DNA from: Halorussus vallis
Lineage (GTDB): Archaea > Halobacteriota > Halobacteria > Halobacteriales > Haladaptataceae
Assembly (NCBI RefSeq): GCF_024138165.1
Contig: NZ_CP100001.1
Span: 372,001 to 436,000, forward strand
Length of the DNA: 64,000 bases
Direction: 5' to 3'
Numbering within the stretch: position 1 is the first letter of the stretch; the number at the start of each line of letters is the position of its first letter. Positions 8,749 through 16,771 of this stretch are shown here, one piece after another. The notes under the pieces were generated by a model that searched no databases, was not told where the DNA came from, and saw only the letters and a program-made list of their open reading frames with translations. Made by a program: the position numbers and the translations under genes.

Positions 8749-9392
8749 GAAACGGAGGGTACGAGAAGACGGTGCGAAACCACGTCTCGGGTCGAGAAGC
8801 CGTCACGCGGTCTTTCTCTTTAGTGGTAGCAACTTCAGGTTCTACCGACGTGCGACGCTAGCTAATCGTGATGCAAATGAGTGACCGCGACTTGGTTAGA
8901 AAGAATACGACCGCCAGGAACACGACTTGTCTAAGAGGAATACGGCCGCTACTTACACTCCACAAATGAGTGACCGCAGCCACGTGCCTCCCCAACCGAC
9001 TCCCTCGTTCGCGCCTCTCCGAGGCGCTCTCTCGGTCGTCCCTCACGCGAACGCGGCGCGAGGCGCCGCGTTTCCGCGCGCCACGTCAAAAGCCAGTTTC
9101 GCGCACCTTCGATGGTACTTTCGGCGCGCGAAGGCGCACCCGGCAGGGTGCGACCGTGCGAGGGATGACTGAGCGACGAAGGCGCGAAGGAATCGGCTGG
9201 GGAGGCGTGTGGCGGTCGCGGTGCGGTTGCGGTTCTCATATGTAGAGTGTGCGGTCGCAGTCTAGGCGGTCGCAGTCAGAGCGGCCACGGTCGCAGTTGT
9301 GATTCCGGTTGCGTTCGGTCTCTCCTCCCTCAACGTTGAGTGTGAGTCGACAGCGCACAGCAACGACGTCCCACCCAAAATGAAGGAAGGCG
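8749..9392. other. Non-coding stretch of 644 bases
   Basis: No convincing gene on either strand: the open frames here are Arg/Ser-rich and unlike haloarchaeal proteins. It holds the extended inverted repeat at 8981-9211 and, after it, short GGTCGCGGT/GCGGTCGCAGT-type repeats at about 9211-9300. ATGAGTGACCGC occurs twice (near 8875 and 8966). Confidence 0.6.
8981..9211. repeat. Long hyphenated inverted repeat (about 230 bp)
   Basis: The left side reads CACGTGCCTCCCCAACCGAC then TCCCTCGTTCGCGCCT; the right side carries the approximate reverse complement, AGGCGCGAAGGAATCGGCTG then GGGAGGCGTG. Inner segments also pair (CTCTCGGTCGTCCCTCACGC on the left against GCGAGGGATGACTGAGCGA on the right, with mismatches). 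It could be a decayed mobile-element palindrome or a repeated intergenic element. Confidence 0.55.
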
Positions 9393-9806
9393 CTACGACG
9401 AGAGCAACACCACAGCGCCGACCGCGAGCGCGATGCCGGCGAGGTCGCGGGCGTCGACGGGTTCGCCCAGGAGCGCGATGCCGATGCCGACCGCGACCAC
9501 GAAGTAGAGGCCCGTGACGGTGGTCGGGAGCGCGGTCGACCCGCGCTGGAGCGCCGTGTAGTAGGCGATGGACCCGACGCCGGAGGCCAGGCCGCCGGCG
9601 ACGGCGTAGCCGACGCCCGCGCCCGAGAGCGTCGGCGCGTACCCCTGCGCGAGGATGTATCCGACCGCGACCGAGACGCCCGCGACGTAGGAGACGTCCA
9701 TCGCCACCTCGGGCGCGAGCGTCTCGGTGGCGAACTCCGCGAACACCGCCCAGACGCCCCACGACACCATGCCGACGCCGGCCAGCAGGAGCACGGTCCG
9801 GTTCAC
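9393..9806 (-). CDS. EamA/DMT family half-size transporter
   Basis: 137 residues with about five hydrophobic helices, the length of a single EamA domain (four to five helices) rather than the usual duplicated ten-helix protein. Characteristic parts are the N-terminal MVSWGVWAVFAEFAT, GVGSIAYYTALQRGSTA and VVAVGIGIALLGEPVDARDL, with a Gly/Ala-rich final helix. Half-size members act as homo- or heterodimers in drug/metabolite export. No partner half is next to it, so a homodimer is more likely. The substrate is unknown. Confidence 0.8.
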   Translation of the reverse strand: MNRTVLLLAGVGMVSWGVWAVFAEFATETLAPEVAMDVSYVAGVSVAVGYILAQGYAPTLSGAGVGYAVAGGLASGVGSIAYYTALQRGSTALPTTVTGLYFVVAVGIGIALLGEPVDARDLAGIALAVGAVVLLSS

Positions 9807-9993
9807 GTCCCGACCGTCGCCCGCGGCGGATTTACCGCCTTCGAATTCGACGGCGACCGCTCGGCGCCCCGCAGGGGCGTCAGGCCGAGCCTACGCCGCG
9901 ACAGGCACCGCCGGACGGACCGGGCAGGCGCCCCGAGGCGTACGACAGTCGGCCCATAACAAACTCGCTTCCGGCCCGAAACGCGAACAGGTC

Positions 9994-11466
9994 ATGAAAA
10001 GATACGTACACCTTCTGCTGGCGGCGCTCCTCGTCGGCGGGAGCGTCGCCGGAGCGGGCGCGTTCGCGGCCGCGGCCGCGAACGCGCCCGTCTCGACGGG
10101 GGAGGCCGCGGAGTCGAACGAGGCCACGAAGTCGAACGAAGTTACGGCGTCGAGCGAGGCCACCGAGCGAGAGGCGCTCCGCGAAATGCCGGCGGTGACG
10201 GACGCGGTCTCGCAGAACGTCACCGAGCGGTGGCGCCGGACCTACGGCGGGAGCGGCGACGACATCTTCGCCGACGTTGTGCGAACCGACGACGGCGGCT
10301 ACCTGCTCGCGGGATGGAAGGGCGGCGACGACCGCGACAGCTGGGTCGTCAAGGTCGACGCCGAGGGCCACCGGCAGTGGGCGAAGACGTTCGGCGGGTC
10401 GGGCACCGACCGCTTCTACGGCGTGGCGAAGACCGACTCGGGCTACGTGCTGGCGGGCCGCACCGACCGCGAGGGAGGCGCGAAGGGCTGGATCCTCGAA
10501 CTCGGCCCCGGCGGCGAGCGCCGGAGCGAGCGCACGCCCGGGCCGGGCGCGTTCTACGTGCTCGAAGCCGACGACTCGGGGTACGTGCTGGCGGGGTGGA
10601 CCCGCGGCGACGGGACAGAGGGCTGGGCGATGAAACTCGACCGGAACGGCTCGCGGGCGTGGGCGCGAAGCTACGCGCCGCCCGAGGGCTACGACGCGGG
10701 CTACGTCCGCGACGTGGTCCCCGCGAACGACTCGGCGGGCTACTACCTCGCGGGCAAGATCGAGGGCGACAGCGACGACGCGTGGGCGCTGAAGGTCGGC
10801 GCGGACGGTGCGAAAGCGTGGAGCGCCACCGCCGGCGGCGCGAACAGGGACGACGTGTGGGCCGCCGCGCCCGCCGACTCCGGACTCGTCGTGGTCGGCG
10901 AAACCGAATCGAACAGCACCGGGCCGCGCGATGGCTGGCTGGTGAAGTTCGACGGCGACGGGACGAAGGCGTGGGAGCGCCGCCATGGCGGCGAGGGCGT
11001 CCAGTGGCTCGATTCGGCGATGCGGACCGACTCGGGCTACCTGTTCACCGGGAGTTCGACCGCCGGGCCGGTCGGCGGCGCCGACGGCTACCTGCTCGCG
11101 ACCGACGCCGAGGGCAACGCCCGGGCGTCGACCTACGTCGGCACCGACTCGTGGGACAAGCCGTGGCCCCACGTTCGCGCCCACGACGGCGGCTACGTGC
11201 TCGCCGGCCAGACCTCCGGCGACGGCGCGGCGGGCAAGGACGGCTGGCTGGTCCGGGTCGGACCATTCGTGTCGGCGAACGGGAGCGGAACCGCGGGCGC
11301 CGAAACGACGAGCGGGACGACCGCAAACGCCCTCGACGGAGACACCGAAACCGCGACCGCCAGCGGCGGCACCGCGGGCGGCGTGCCCGGATTCGGCGTC
11401 GCGGCCGCGCTGGTCGCGCTCCTGGCGGCCGCGCTGGTCGGCGGCCGACGAATCGGGCGACGGTGA
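9994..11466 (+). CDS. Exported beta-propeller-like protein with PGF-CTERM-type anchor
   Basis: 490 residues from the ATG at 9994; a longer open frame has no support. A signal peptide covers about residues 1-28 (MKRYVHLLLAALLVGGSVAG). At least six or seven repeats of 45-50 residues follow, with the pattern YGGSGDD..., DGGYLLAGW..., W.VK.D..G...W, as in PQQ/kelch-like propellers. A Thr/Ala-rich linker leads to GGVPGFGVAAALVALL and a final basic GRRIGRR. That is a PGF-CTERM sorting tail, which archaeosortase A family enzymes cleave and replace with lipid. Binding partner unknown; the fold is inferred from repeat length. Confidence 0.8.
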   Translation: MKRYVHLLLAALLVGGSVAGAGAFAAAAANAPVSTGEAAESNEATKSNEVTASSEATEREALREMPAVTDAVSQNVTERWRRTYGGSGDDIFADVVRTDDGGYLLAGWKGGDDRDSWVVKVDAEGHRQWAKTFGGSGTDRFYGVAKTDSGYVLAGRTDREGGAKGWILELGPGGERRSERTPGPGAFYVLEADDSGYVLAGWTRGDGTEGWAMKLDRNGSRAWARSYAPPEGYDAGYVRDVVPANDSAGYYLAGKIEGDSDDAWALKVGADGAKAWSATAGGANRDDVWAAAPADSGLVVVGETESNSTGPRDGWLVKFDGDGTKAWERRHGGEGVQWLDSAMRTDSGYLFTGSSTAGPVGGADGYLLATDAEGNARASTYVGTDSWDKPWPHVRAHDGGYVLAGQTSGDGAAGKDGWLVRVGPFVSANGSGTAGAETTSGTTANALDGDTETATASGGTAGGVPGFGVAAALVALLAAALVGGRRIGRR

Positions 11467-11539
11467 AACCGCGGAAGCGGAACGGGACGAGAGGAGCGGG
11501 GCGACCGAAGCGCAGAGAGACGACCGAAGTTCGCCGGAA

Positions 11540-11589
11540 TACGCAAGGTTACGCCGAACTACGCCGGGCTACACCGAACTACGCCGGAT
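11540..11589. repeat. Degenerate 10-bp tandem repeat
   Basis: Five units of TACGCCGAAC-like sequence lie head to tail and cross the 3' end of the HTH gene on the minus strand (stop at 11579-11581). The three-codon-plus-one period shifts frame, so it is not a protein repeat. Confidence 0.6.
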
Positions 11590-12007
11590 TGACGTCCTCC
11601 TCCCGGAGGAGTCGCCGGATGTGCCCGACGGAGTAGGAGACGCCGAATTCGCGCTTGACGTAGTGCCGGACGAGTTCGGGCGTCCACTCGGCCGCGTCGT
11701 AGCCGTACGCCCGGGGGTCGTCGGCGACCGCGTCGAACAGTTCGCGTCGTTGCTCGCGGTCGAGTTCCGACGGTCGGCCCGGTCGCTCGTCGTCCTCGAC
11801 GGCGGCGTCGAGCGGTTTCTCGTCGAGGCGGTCGAGCCAGTAGTAGAGCGTCGACTTCGGGATGCCGTAGCGGTCGGCCAGCGTCGTGACGGCCACGCCG
11901 TCCTTGTACGCGAGCGCGACCATCAGGCGCTTTGCAGCCTTCGGGCTCTCGGCCGCGGCGAGTTTCTCCCGCAGGGTCTCGCTCGAGACGCCTTCAAGCT
12001 TGTCCAT
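11579..12007 (-). CDS. Transposase-like helix-turn-helix protein without catalytic domain
   Basis: 142 residues with two DNA-binding parts: an N-terminal HTH (about 20-62, VTTLADRYGIPKSTLYYWLD) and a winged-helix part (about 78-135, DPRAYGYDAAEWTPELVRHY and VGHIRRLL). These resemble the N-terminal DNA-binding region of IS630/Tc1-mariner transposases. The DDE catalytic domain is absent, and no remnant of it, terminal repeat or target duplication is seen downstream. It may be a domesticated regulator. A TATA box (12032-12039, minus strand) lies 25 bases upstream of the ATG, so the gene looks intact and leaderless. Confidence 0.7.
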   Translation of the reverse strand: MDKLEGVSSETLREKLAAAESPKAAKRLMVALAYKDGVAVTTLADRYGIPKSTLYYWLDRLDEKPLDAAVEDDERPGRPSELDREQRRELFDAVADDPRAYGYDAAEWTPELVRHYVKREFGVSYSVGHIRRLLREEDVNPA

Positions 12008-12031
12008 CGATTGTAATTTTCACTTGGCGGA

Positions 12032-12039
12032 GTTATAAT
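12032..12039 (-). promoter_or_regulatory. TATA box for the orphan HTH gene
   Basis: Reads ATTATAAC on the minus strand, 25-32 bases upstream of the ATG at 12007, implying a leaderless transcript. It lies in the divergent region shared with dgoD. Confidence 0.6.
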
Positions 12040-12137
12040 TGTGTCCGTTCGCGGCCGGCCGAGGCGAGTCGTTCGAGTCGGGCGAATCGACGCGTCATCA
12101 CCGGGATTTACCGATAGGGGGTACGTAGCCCGGGACG

Positions 12138-13286
12138 ATGAAGATCGTGGACTACGAACTGTTCGAGGTGCCCCCGCGCTGGCTCTTCCTGCGCGTCGAA
12201 ACCGACGACGGCCTCGTCGGCTGGGGCGAACCGGTCGTCGAGGGTCGGGCACACACCGTCCGGGCGGCCGTCGAGGAACTGATGGACAACTACCTGCTCA
12301 GCGAGGACCCGCTCCGCATCGAGGACCACTGGCAGACGATGTACCGCGGGGGGTTCTACCGGGGCGGTCCTGTGCTGATGTCGGCCATCGCGGGCATCGA
12401 CCAGGCGCTCTGGGACATCAAGGGCAAGCACTTCGGCGCGCCGGTCTACGAACTGCTCGGCGGCCGCGCCCGGGACCGCGTGCGGGTCTACCAGTGGATC
12501 GGCGGTGACCGACCCGCCGACGTGGGCGCGGCCGCCCGCGAGAAGGTCGACGCCGGCTTCACCGCGCTGAAGATGAACGCCACGCCCGAGATGGAGCGAG
12601 TCGATTCGCCGGCCGCGGTCGCCGAGGCCGAGGCGCGAATCGCGGAGGTCCGCGAGGCGGTCGGCGACCGGGTCGACATCGGCGTCGACTTCCACGGCCG
12701 GGTCGCGAAGTCGATGGCCAAGCGCCTCGCGGCGGCGCTCGAACCATACGAGCCGTTCTTCGTCGAGGAGCCGGTGTTGCCGGAACACAACGACGCCCTT
12801 CCCGAGATCGCCGCCCACACGACGACGCCCATCGCGACTGGCGAGCGGATGTACTCGCGGTGGGACTTCAAGGAGGTGTTCGAGTCGGGCGCGGTCGACG
12901 TCATCCAACCCGATCTGAGCCACGCCGGCGGCATCACCGAGGTCAAGAAGATCGCCAGCATGGCCGAGGCCTACGACGTGGCGCTCGCGCCCCACTGCCC
13001 GCTCGGCCCTATCGCGCTGGCCTCCTGCGTGCAAGTCGACGCCTGCACACCCAATGCGCTCATCCAGGAGCAGAGCCTCGACATCCACTACAACGAGGGT
13101 AGCGATGTCCTCGACTACCTCGCCGACCCCGCCGTCTTCGAGTACGAGGAGGGGTACGTCGAACTCCCGGACGGGCCGGGGCTGGGCATCGAAATCGACG
13201 AGGACGTCGTCCGCGAGCGCGCGGGCGAGGTGAACTGGCACAACCCCGTCTGGCGCCACGCCGACGGAAGCGTCGCGGAGTGGTGA
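12138..13286 (+). CDS. dgoD: Galactonate dehydratase-like enolase superfamily enzyme
   Basis: 382 residues, the same length as E. coli D-galactonate dehydratase. Enolase-superfamily signatures are present: MKIVDYELFEVPPRW at the N-terminal capping domain, the metal ligands in IGVDFHGR (Asp), FFVEEPVLPE (Glu) and IATGERMYSRW (Glu), and the catalytic His in ALAPHCPLGPIALA. The reaction would be dehydration of D-galactonate to 2-keto-3-deoxygalactonate. Related acid-sugar dehydratases look alike, so the exact sugar acid is not certain. The next gene follows after one base, so they may form an operon. Confidence 0.85.
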   Translation: MKIVDYELFEVPPRWLFLRVETDDGLVGWGEPVVEGRAHTVRAAVEELMDNYLLSEDPLRIEDHWQTMYRGGFYRGGPVLMSAIAGIDQALWDIKGKHFGAPVYELLGGRARDRVRVYQWIGGDRPADVGAAAREKVDAGFTALKMNATPEMERVDSPAAVAEAEARIAEVREAVGDRVDIGVDFHGRVAKSMAKRLAAALEPYEPFFVEEPVLPEHNDALPEIAAHTTTPIATGERMYSRWDFKEVFESGAVDVIQPDLSHAGGITEVKKIASMAEAYDVALAPHCPLGPIALASCVQVDACTPNALIQEQSLDIHYNEGSDVLDYLADPAVFEYEEGYVELPDGPGLGIEIDEDVVRERAGEVNWHNPVWRHADGSVAEW

Positions 13287-13287
13287 G

Positions 13288-13626
13288 ATGCCCGACGACC
13301 CGCTGGCGGCGTTCCCAGACGTGACCGACGAGGACGACCGCGCGCTGGTGGCGCGCCACCAGCGCGCGGTCCAGGACTTCGAGGGACTGTCGGTCGACGG
13401 TCTGGTCTACGAGTACCGGACGAGGTTCCACCAGGACCCGCAGGTGGCCCGGGACGAGACGGCCTACTACCTCTCGGTTCGGGACCACGTCTGGGACGAG
13501 TTCGGCGACCGGATGGACCTCTCGGAGGCGGAACTGACGAGGTTGAAGGCCGCCCACGCCGCCCAGTTCGAGGCGAGCGTCGGCGAACCGGCTGACGACG
13601 CCGCGATGATTCTGACGCGGGAGTGA
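13288..13626 (+). CDS. Small acidic protein of unknown function
   Basis: 112 residues, soluble and acidic. The N-terminal half contains LVARHQRAVQDFEGLSVDGL, then VYEYRTRFHQDPQVARDETA and an aromatic YYLSVRDHVWDEFGD segment. I do not recognise a family. It starts one base after the dgoD stop, so it is probably co-transcribed with it. A role in the same sugar-acid pathway is only positional inference. Confidence 0.65.
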   Translation: MPDDPLAAFPDVTDEDDRALVARHQRAVQDFEGLSVDGLVYEYRTRFHQDPQVARDETAYYLSVRDHVWDEFGDRMDLSEAELTRLKAAHAAQFEASVGEPADDAAMILTRE

Positions 13627-13695
13627 CGGGCGCTCCGGGTTCGTCGACTCCGGGGTGCCACCACAGTAACGGCGGTCGCGGTCGTACCGCGTCCG

Positions 13696-14742
13696 ATGCG
13701 ACACGAGATTTCGTACCGACCGACCTTCGCGCAGTTGAAGGTCGCGCTCGACCGCGGGGAAGCGATTCGAGCCGAATCCGGCGCCATGCTCGGCCACACC
13801 GCCGGCATCGACCTCGAGACGGGGACTGGCGGCGGCCTGCTGGGGTCGCTCAAACGCACCGTGCTGGGCGGCGAGTCGTTCTTCGTCAACACCTTCGCGG
13901 CCAGGGAGCCGGGGTCGGTGACGTTCGCGCCCCGACTCCCCGGCGACGTCGTCGAGCGCGAACTGGGCCAGGAGTCGGTGTTCGTTCAGTCGAGTTCGTT
14001 CCTCGCGGGGACGCCCGGCGTCGAACTCGACACGAAGTTCGGCGGCTTCCGGAGTTTCTTCGCGGGCGAGGGGCTGTTCCTACTCAGGCTGACCGGCCCC
14101 GGCACCGCGTTCCTCTCAAGTTTCGGCGCCATCGACCGGATTCCGCTGGCCGCAGGCGACCGGTACACCGTCGACACCGGCCACGTCGTCGCGTTCGACG
14201 CCTCGGTCGACTACTCGGTCCGGCAGGTCGGCGGGCTGAAGTCGACGCTGTTGAGCGGCGAGGGACTGGTCGTGGAGTTCGAGGGGCCGGGCGCCATCTG
14301 GACCCAGTCGCGGAGCCCCGACGCGTTCCTCGACTGGATCGCCTCGAACGTCTCGTCGGGCGGGGCGGTCGTTCCGGTCGGCGACGTGGGGCCGGACTCG
14401 CAATCCGGAAGCGGGGAACCTGCGGCCGGACGCGGTGGACGGGGGTCCGGAACCGGACGCGGCGGGGCGAACGCCGCGAAGTCGGCGGGCGGTCCGACGA
14501 AGCGTCGGGGGTCGACGTTCGCGGTGACGCGGCCTGGGTCGAGAGGCGGTCGGTCCGGCGGTAGCGGTCGAGGGGACGGAGGTCGCGGAAGCGGAGGTAG
14601 TCGGGGAGCCGCCGGCGGTCGCAAGGGCGCCAGTCCGGACGGTGGTGGGAGTCCGAGACGGAGTAGTCGAAGCACCGGCGGTAGCCGCGGCGGAGGCGGC
14701 GGTTCGAGTTCGTCTCGTCGCTCCGGCGGAAAGCGGCCCTGA
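13696..14742 (+). CDS. AIM24/TIGR00266-family protein with basic RGG-like tail
   Basis: 348 residues. Residues 1-230 match the AIM24 family (double-psi-like beta barrel of unknown biochemical role): MRHEISYRPTFAQLKVAL, GEAIRAESGAMLGHTAGIDL, LGGESFFVNTFAA and a final VVEFEGPGAIWTQSRSPD. Residues about 232-348 form a Gly/Arg/Ser-rich tail with many RGG, SGG and SRR units, strongly basic in an otherwise acidic proteome. The tail is in frame and the gene ends before a strong hairpin, so it is not a sequencing artefact that can be seen here. Tail function (nucleic acid or phase-separating interaction) is speculation. Confidence 0.8.
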   Translation: MRHEISYRPTFAQLKVALDRGEAIRAESGAMLGHTAGIDLETGTGGGLLGSLKRTVLGGESFFVNTFAAREPGSVTFAPRLPGDVVERELGQESVFVQSSSFLAGTPGVELDTKFGGFRSFFAGEGLFLLRLTGPGTAFLSSFGAIDRIPLAAGDRYTVDTGHVVAFDASVDYSVRQVGGLKSTLLSGEGLVVEFEGPGAIWTQSRSPDAFLDWIASNVSSGGAVVPVGDVGPDSQSGSGEPAAGRGGRGSGTGRGGANAAKSAGGPTKRRGSTFAVTRPGSRGGRSGGSGRGDGGRGSGGSRGAAGGRKGASPDGGGSPRRSSRSTGGSRGGGGGSSSSRRSGGKRP

Positions 14743-14779
14743 GCGTGGCGGGCAGTGAGCGATTCCGAATAGCGTGTGT

Positions 14780-14822
14780 TCGGGCCGACCGGCGTCGGAT
14801 AGCCCGACGCCGGTCGGCCCGA
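14780..14822 (+). terminator. 19-bp GC-rich hairpin after the AIM24 gene
   Basis: Perfect 19-base arms (14780-14798 and 14804-14822) around the 5-base loop ATAGC. It begins 38 bases after the stop codon. There is no T-run behind it, so it may stabilise or process the 3' end rather than terminate by itself. Confidence 0.6.
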
Positions 14823-14872
14823 GCGCGCGGCGGGACGAAGGAGTGAAACCCCGGGCCGCGGAGGTGCGAGTG

Positions 14873-14979
14873 TACTCTCGTCTGTAACTCCGCGAAGATG
14901 CTCACGAGGACATCCCGTCTCGTGCACGCAAACACCGTCTTTTACGTCACGCCGCTCCGGAGAGTTACAGACGAGAGTA
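14873..14979. repeat. Widely spaced 18-bp perfect inverted repeat next to a start codon
   Basis: The left arm TACTCTCGTCTGTAACTC (14873-14890) is repeated as its exact reverse complement at 14962-14979. The right arm ends one base before the ATG of the SDR gene. A TATA-like CTTTTACG at 14939-14946 lies between the arms. Confidence 0.8.
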
Positions 14980-14980
14980 T

Positions 14981-15760
14981 ATGAACCGATTCGACGACTC
15001 CGCGGTGCTGGTCACCGGGTCGACCAGGGGCATCGGCGAGGGTATCGCGAAACGATTCGCCCGCGAAGGGGCGTCGGTCGTGGTCACCGGCCGCACCGAG
15101 GAAGACGGCGAGGCGACCGCCGCCGAAATCCGGGACGACGGCGGCGACGCGACGTTCGTCAGGGCCGACATGCGCGACCCCGACGACATCGCGGCACTCG
15201 TCGACGCCACCGCCGAGGAGTACGGCCGACTCGACGTGCTGGTGAACAACGCCGGGGTGGAGACGAACACCTCGGTGACCGAGGCGACTCTCGACGACTG
15301 GAACCTCGTGGTCGAAACCGACTTCCGGGCCTACTGGCTCGCGGCGAAGCGCGCGGTCGCGCACATGGACGAGGGAGCCATCGTCAACGTCTCCTCGAAC
15401 CACGCTCTCCTGACGATGCCCGAGATGTTCCCCTACAACGCCGTGAAGGCCGGTATCGACGGGATGACTCGCGCGATGGCGCTCGACCTGGGTCCCGACA
15501 TCCGGGTGAATACCGTCAACCCAGGCTGGGTCGCCATCGACCGCACCGAGAGCGACCTGACCGACGAGGAGCGCGCCGAACTCGAGTCGGTCCACCCCGT
15601 CGGCCGCCTCGGGGACCCCGAGGACGTGGCCGGGGCCGTCGCGTTCCTCGCGAGCGACGACGCCGGCTACGTCACCGGGACGAACCTGCTGGTCGACGGC
15701 GGCCGCACGGCGGTCTTGCAGGACGACACGCTCCCGGACTATCGACGGGAGCGACGCTGA
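14981..15760 (+). CDS. SDR family oxidoreductase
   Basis: 259 residues, a classical short-chain dehydrogenase. The cofactor motif is TGSTRGIGEG (residues about 12-21), followed by NNAG at about 88-91, the catalytic Ser in IVNVSSNHALL, and Tyr/Lys in YNAVKAG. The C-terminus (GRLGDPEDVAGAVAFLASDD and GTNLLVDGG) is standard. Arg at the end of the second beta strand (VVVTGRTEED) favours NADP(H). The substrate is unknown and could be a sugar, alcohol or acyl chain. Its start codon directly abuts the 18-bp inverted repeat, suggesting regulated expression. Confidence 0.88.
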   Translation: MNRFDDSAVLVTGSTRGIGEGIAKRFAREGASVVVTGRTEEDGEATAAEIRDDGGDATFVRADMRDPDDIAALVDATAEEYGRLDVLVNNAGVETNTSVTEATLDDWNLVVETDFRAYWLAAKRAVAHMDEGAIVNVSSNHALLTMPEMFPYNAVKAGIDGMTRAMALDLGPDIRVNTVNPGWVAIDRTESDLTDEERAELESVHPVGRLGDPEDVAGAVAFLASDDAGYVTGTNLLVDGGRTAVLQDDTLPDYRRERR

Positions 15761-15917
15761 CCCCGGGCGAACGCGAATCGAGGCTGGGCGAGACGGATCG
15801 CCGAACCTCCAAATCGTCCGACGGGAAATCGGTCGTTTCCGAGGTCGGTCGCCCGGGAGCCGCCGAACGACGGCGTTGACGGCGTCTGAGAGGGGCTCGG
15901 TCGACCTCGAATCGTGA

Positions 15918-15927
15918 ATTATTTATT
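15918..15927 (+). promoter_or_regulatory. AT-rich TATA-like element upstream of the HalOD1 gene
   Basis: ATTATTTATT lies about 55-65 bases before the ATG at 15982, leaving room for a 25-35 base leader. Confidence 0.45.
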
Positions 15928-15981
15928 TCATAACTCCGACTCACGCGTAAACCGATCGCGGAAAACGGTTCGAGAGAAACC

Positions 15982-16338
15982 ATGCACGACGACGCAACAC
16001 TCACGGAGCGAGTGCCGGAGTTCGACCGAGACGGCCGAGCGGCGTACCGAGTCGAGACGACCGACGACCTCGACCTGACGGCGGCCATCGTCGCCGCCGT
16101 CTCGGAGATCAGCGACTGCGACCCGGTCGGAGAGGGCCCAACGCTCTACGACGCCGTCGACCCCGACGCGCTCGACAAGTTGTTCGCCGACCGTCACGAC
16201 GGTGCGCCCCGCACCGGCGGGCGAGTCGTCTTCGACGTCCAGGGCTGTCGCGTCGAGGTTCACGCCGACGGCTGTCACCTCGTCTACGGACCCGAGCGGA
16301 CCCCCTCGACGACGACTTCGCCCATGGGACTGCCGTAA
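15982..16338 (+). CDS. HalOD1 output-domain protein
   Basis: 118 residues. The central part (residues about 25-100: LTAAIVAAVSEISDCDP, LYDAVDPDALDKLF, GGRVVFDVQGCRVEVHADG) is the haloarchaeal output domain 1 (HalOD1), a small domain found alone or attached to signalling proteins in haloarchaea. Its biochemical role is not established. It is a single-gene unit with its own promoter. Two Cys (in SDCDP and QGCRV) are conserved-looking, but no metal site is clear. Confidence 0.8.
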   Translation: MHDDATLTERVPEFDRDGRAAYRVETTDDLDLTAAIVAAVSEISDCDPVGEGPTLYDAVDPDALDKLFADRHDGAPRTGGRVVFDVQGCRVEVHADGCHLVYGPERTPSTTTSPMGLP

Positions 16339-16497
16339 GCGCCCCGGCGCTCCCGCGGACGGCCGGCGTGCCGGTCGAACCCTCCCGCCGGGAGATTCCC
16401 CGGCGGTGTGTCGTCACTCGCGGATGACCGGTCAGAACGCGGATGCGGAAAGATGATGTGACCGCGGCCGATGACTCGGTCAAGGAGCGATTACCGA

Positions 16498-16758
16498 ATG
16501 GCCGTCGAGAACAACGTCACGTTCTGGGAGATGTTCCGCGAACTGCCGGTCCGGACCGCGTTAGCGAGTTTCTTCCCCGTCTTCATCGGTGCGGCACAGT
16601 TGGTGAACGGTTACGTCCACGGCGTCCCCGTGACCCGGACGGGGATGTTTGCGGTGGTGATGGCGGCCGCGGCGGTGCTGGCGACCCAGTACCACCTCGT
16701 CGAGTTCCGACGAGTGAAACTCCAGCGGGACCTCGGCCTCGGGCCGTTCGACGACTGA
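16498..16758 (+). CDS. Small membrane protein, unknown function
   Basis: 86 residues from the ATG at 16498; an upstream in-frame start at 16471 would add nine residues (MTRSRSDYR) and cannot be excluded. Two hydrophobic helices (about 18-35, ALASFFPVFIGAAQLV, and 44-62, GMFAVVMAAAAVLATQY) are followed by a short charged tail. No family recognised. It converges on the S9 peptidase gene with only 13 bases between the stops. Confidence 0.6.
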   Translation: MAVENNVTFWEMFRELPVRTALASFFPVFIGAAQLVNGYVHGVPVTRTGMFAVVMAAAAVLATQYHLVEFRRVKLQRDLGLGPFDD

Positions 16759-16771
16759 GACGGATTTTCGG

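Noticed and set aside
9727-9993. Longer N-terminus for the propeller protein
   Set aside because: It would put about 89 polar residues before a clear signal peptide that begins at the ATG at 9994.
11579-12007. Complete insertion sequence around the HTH gene
   Set aside because: No DDE domain, terminal inverted repeats or target-site duplication can be seen.
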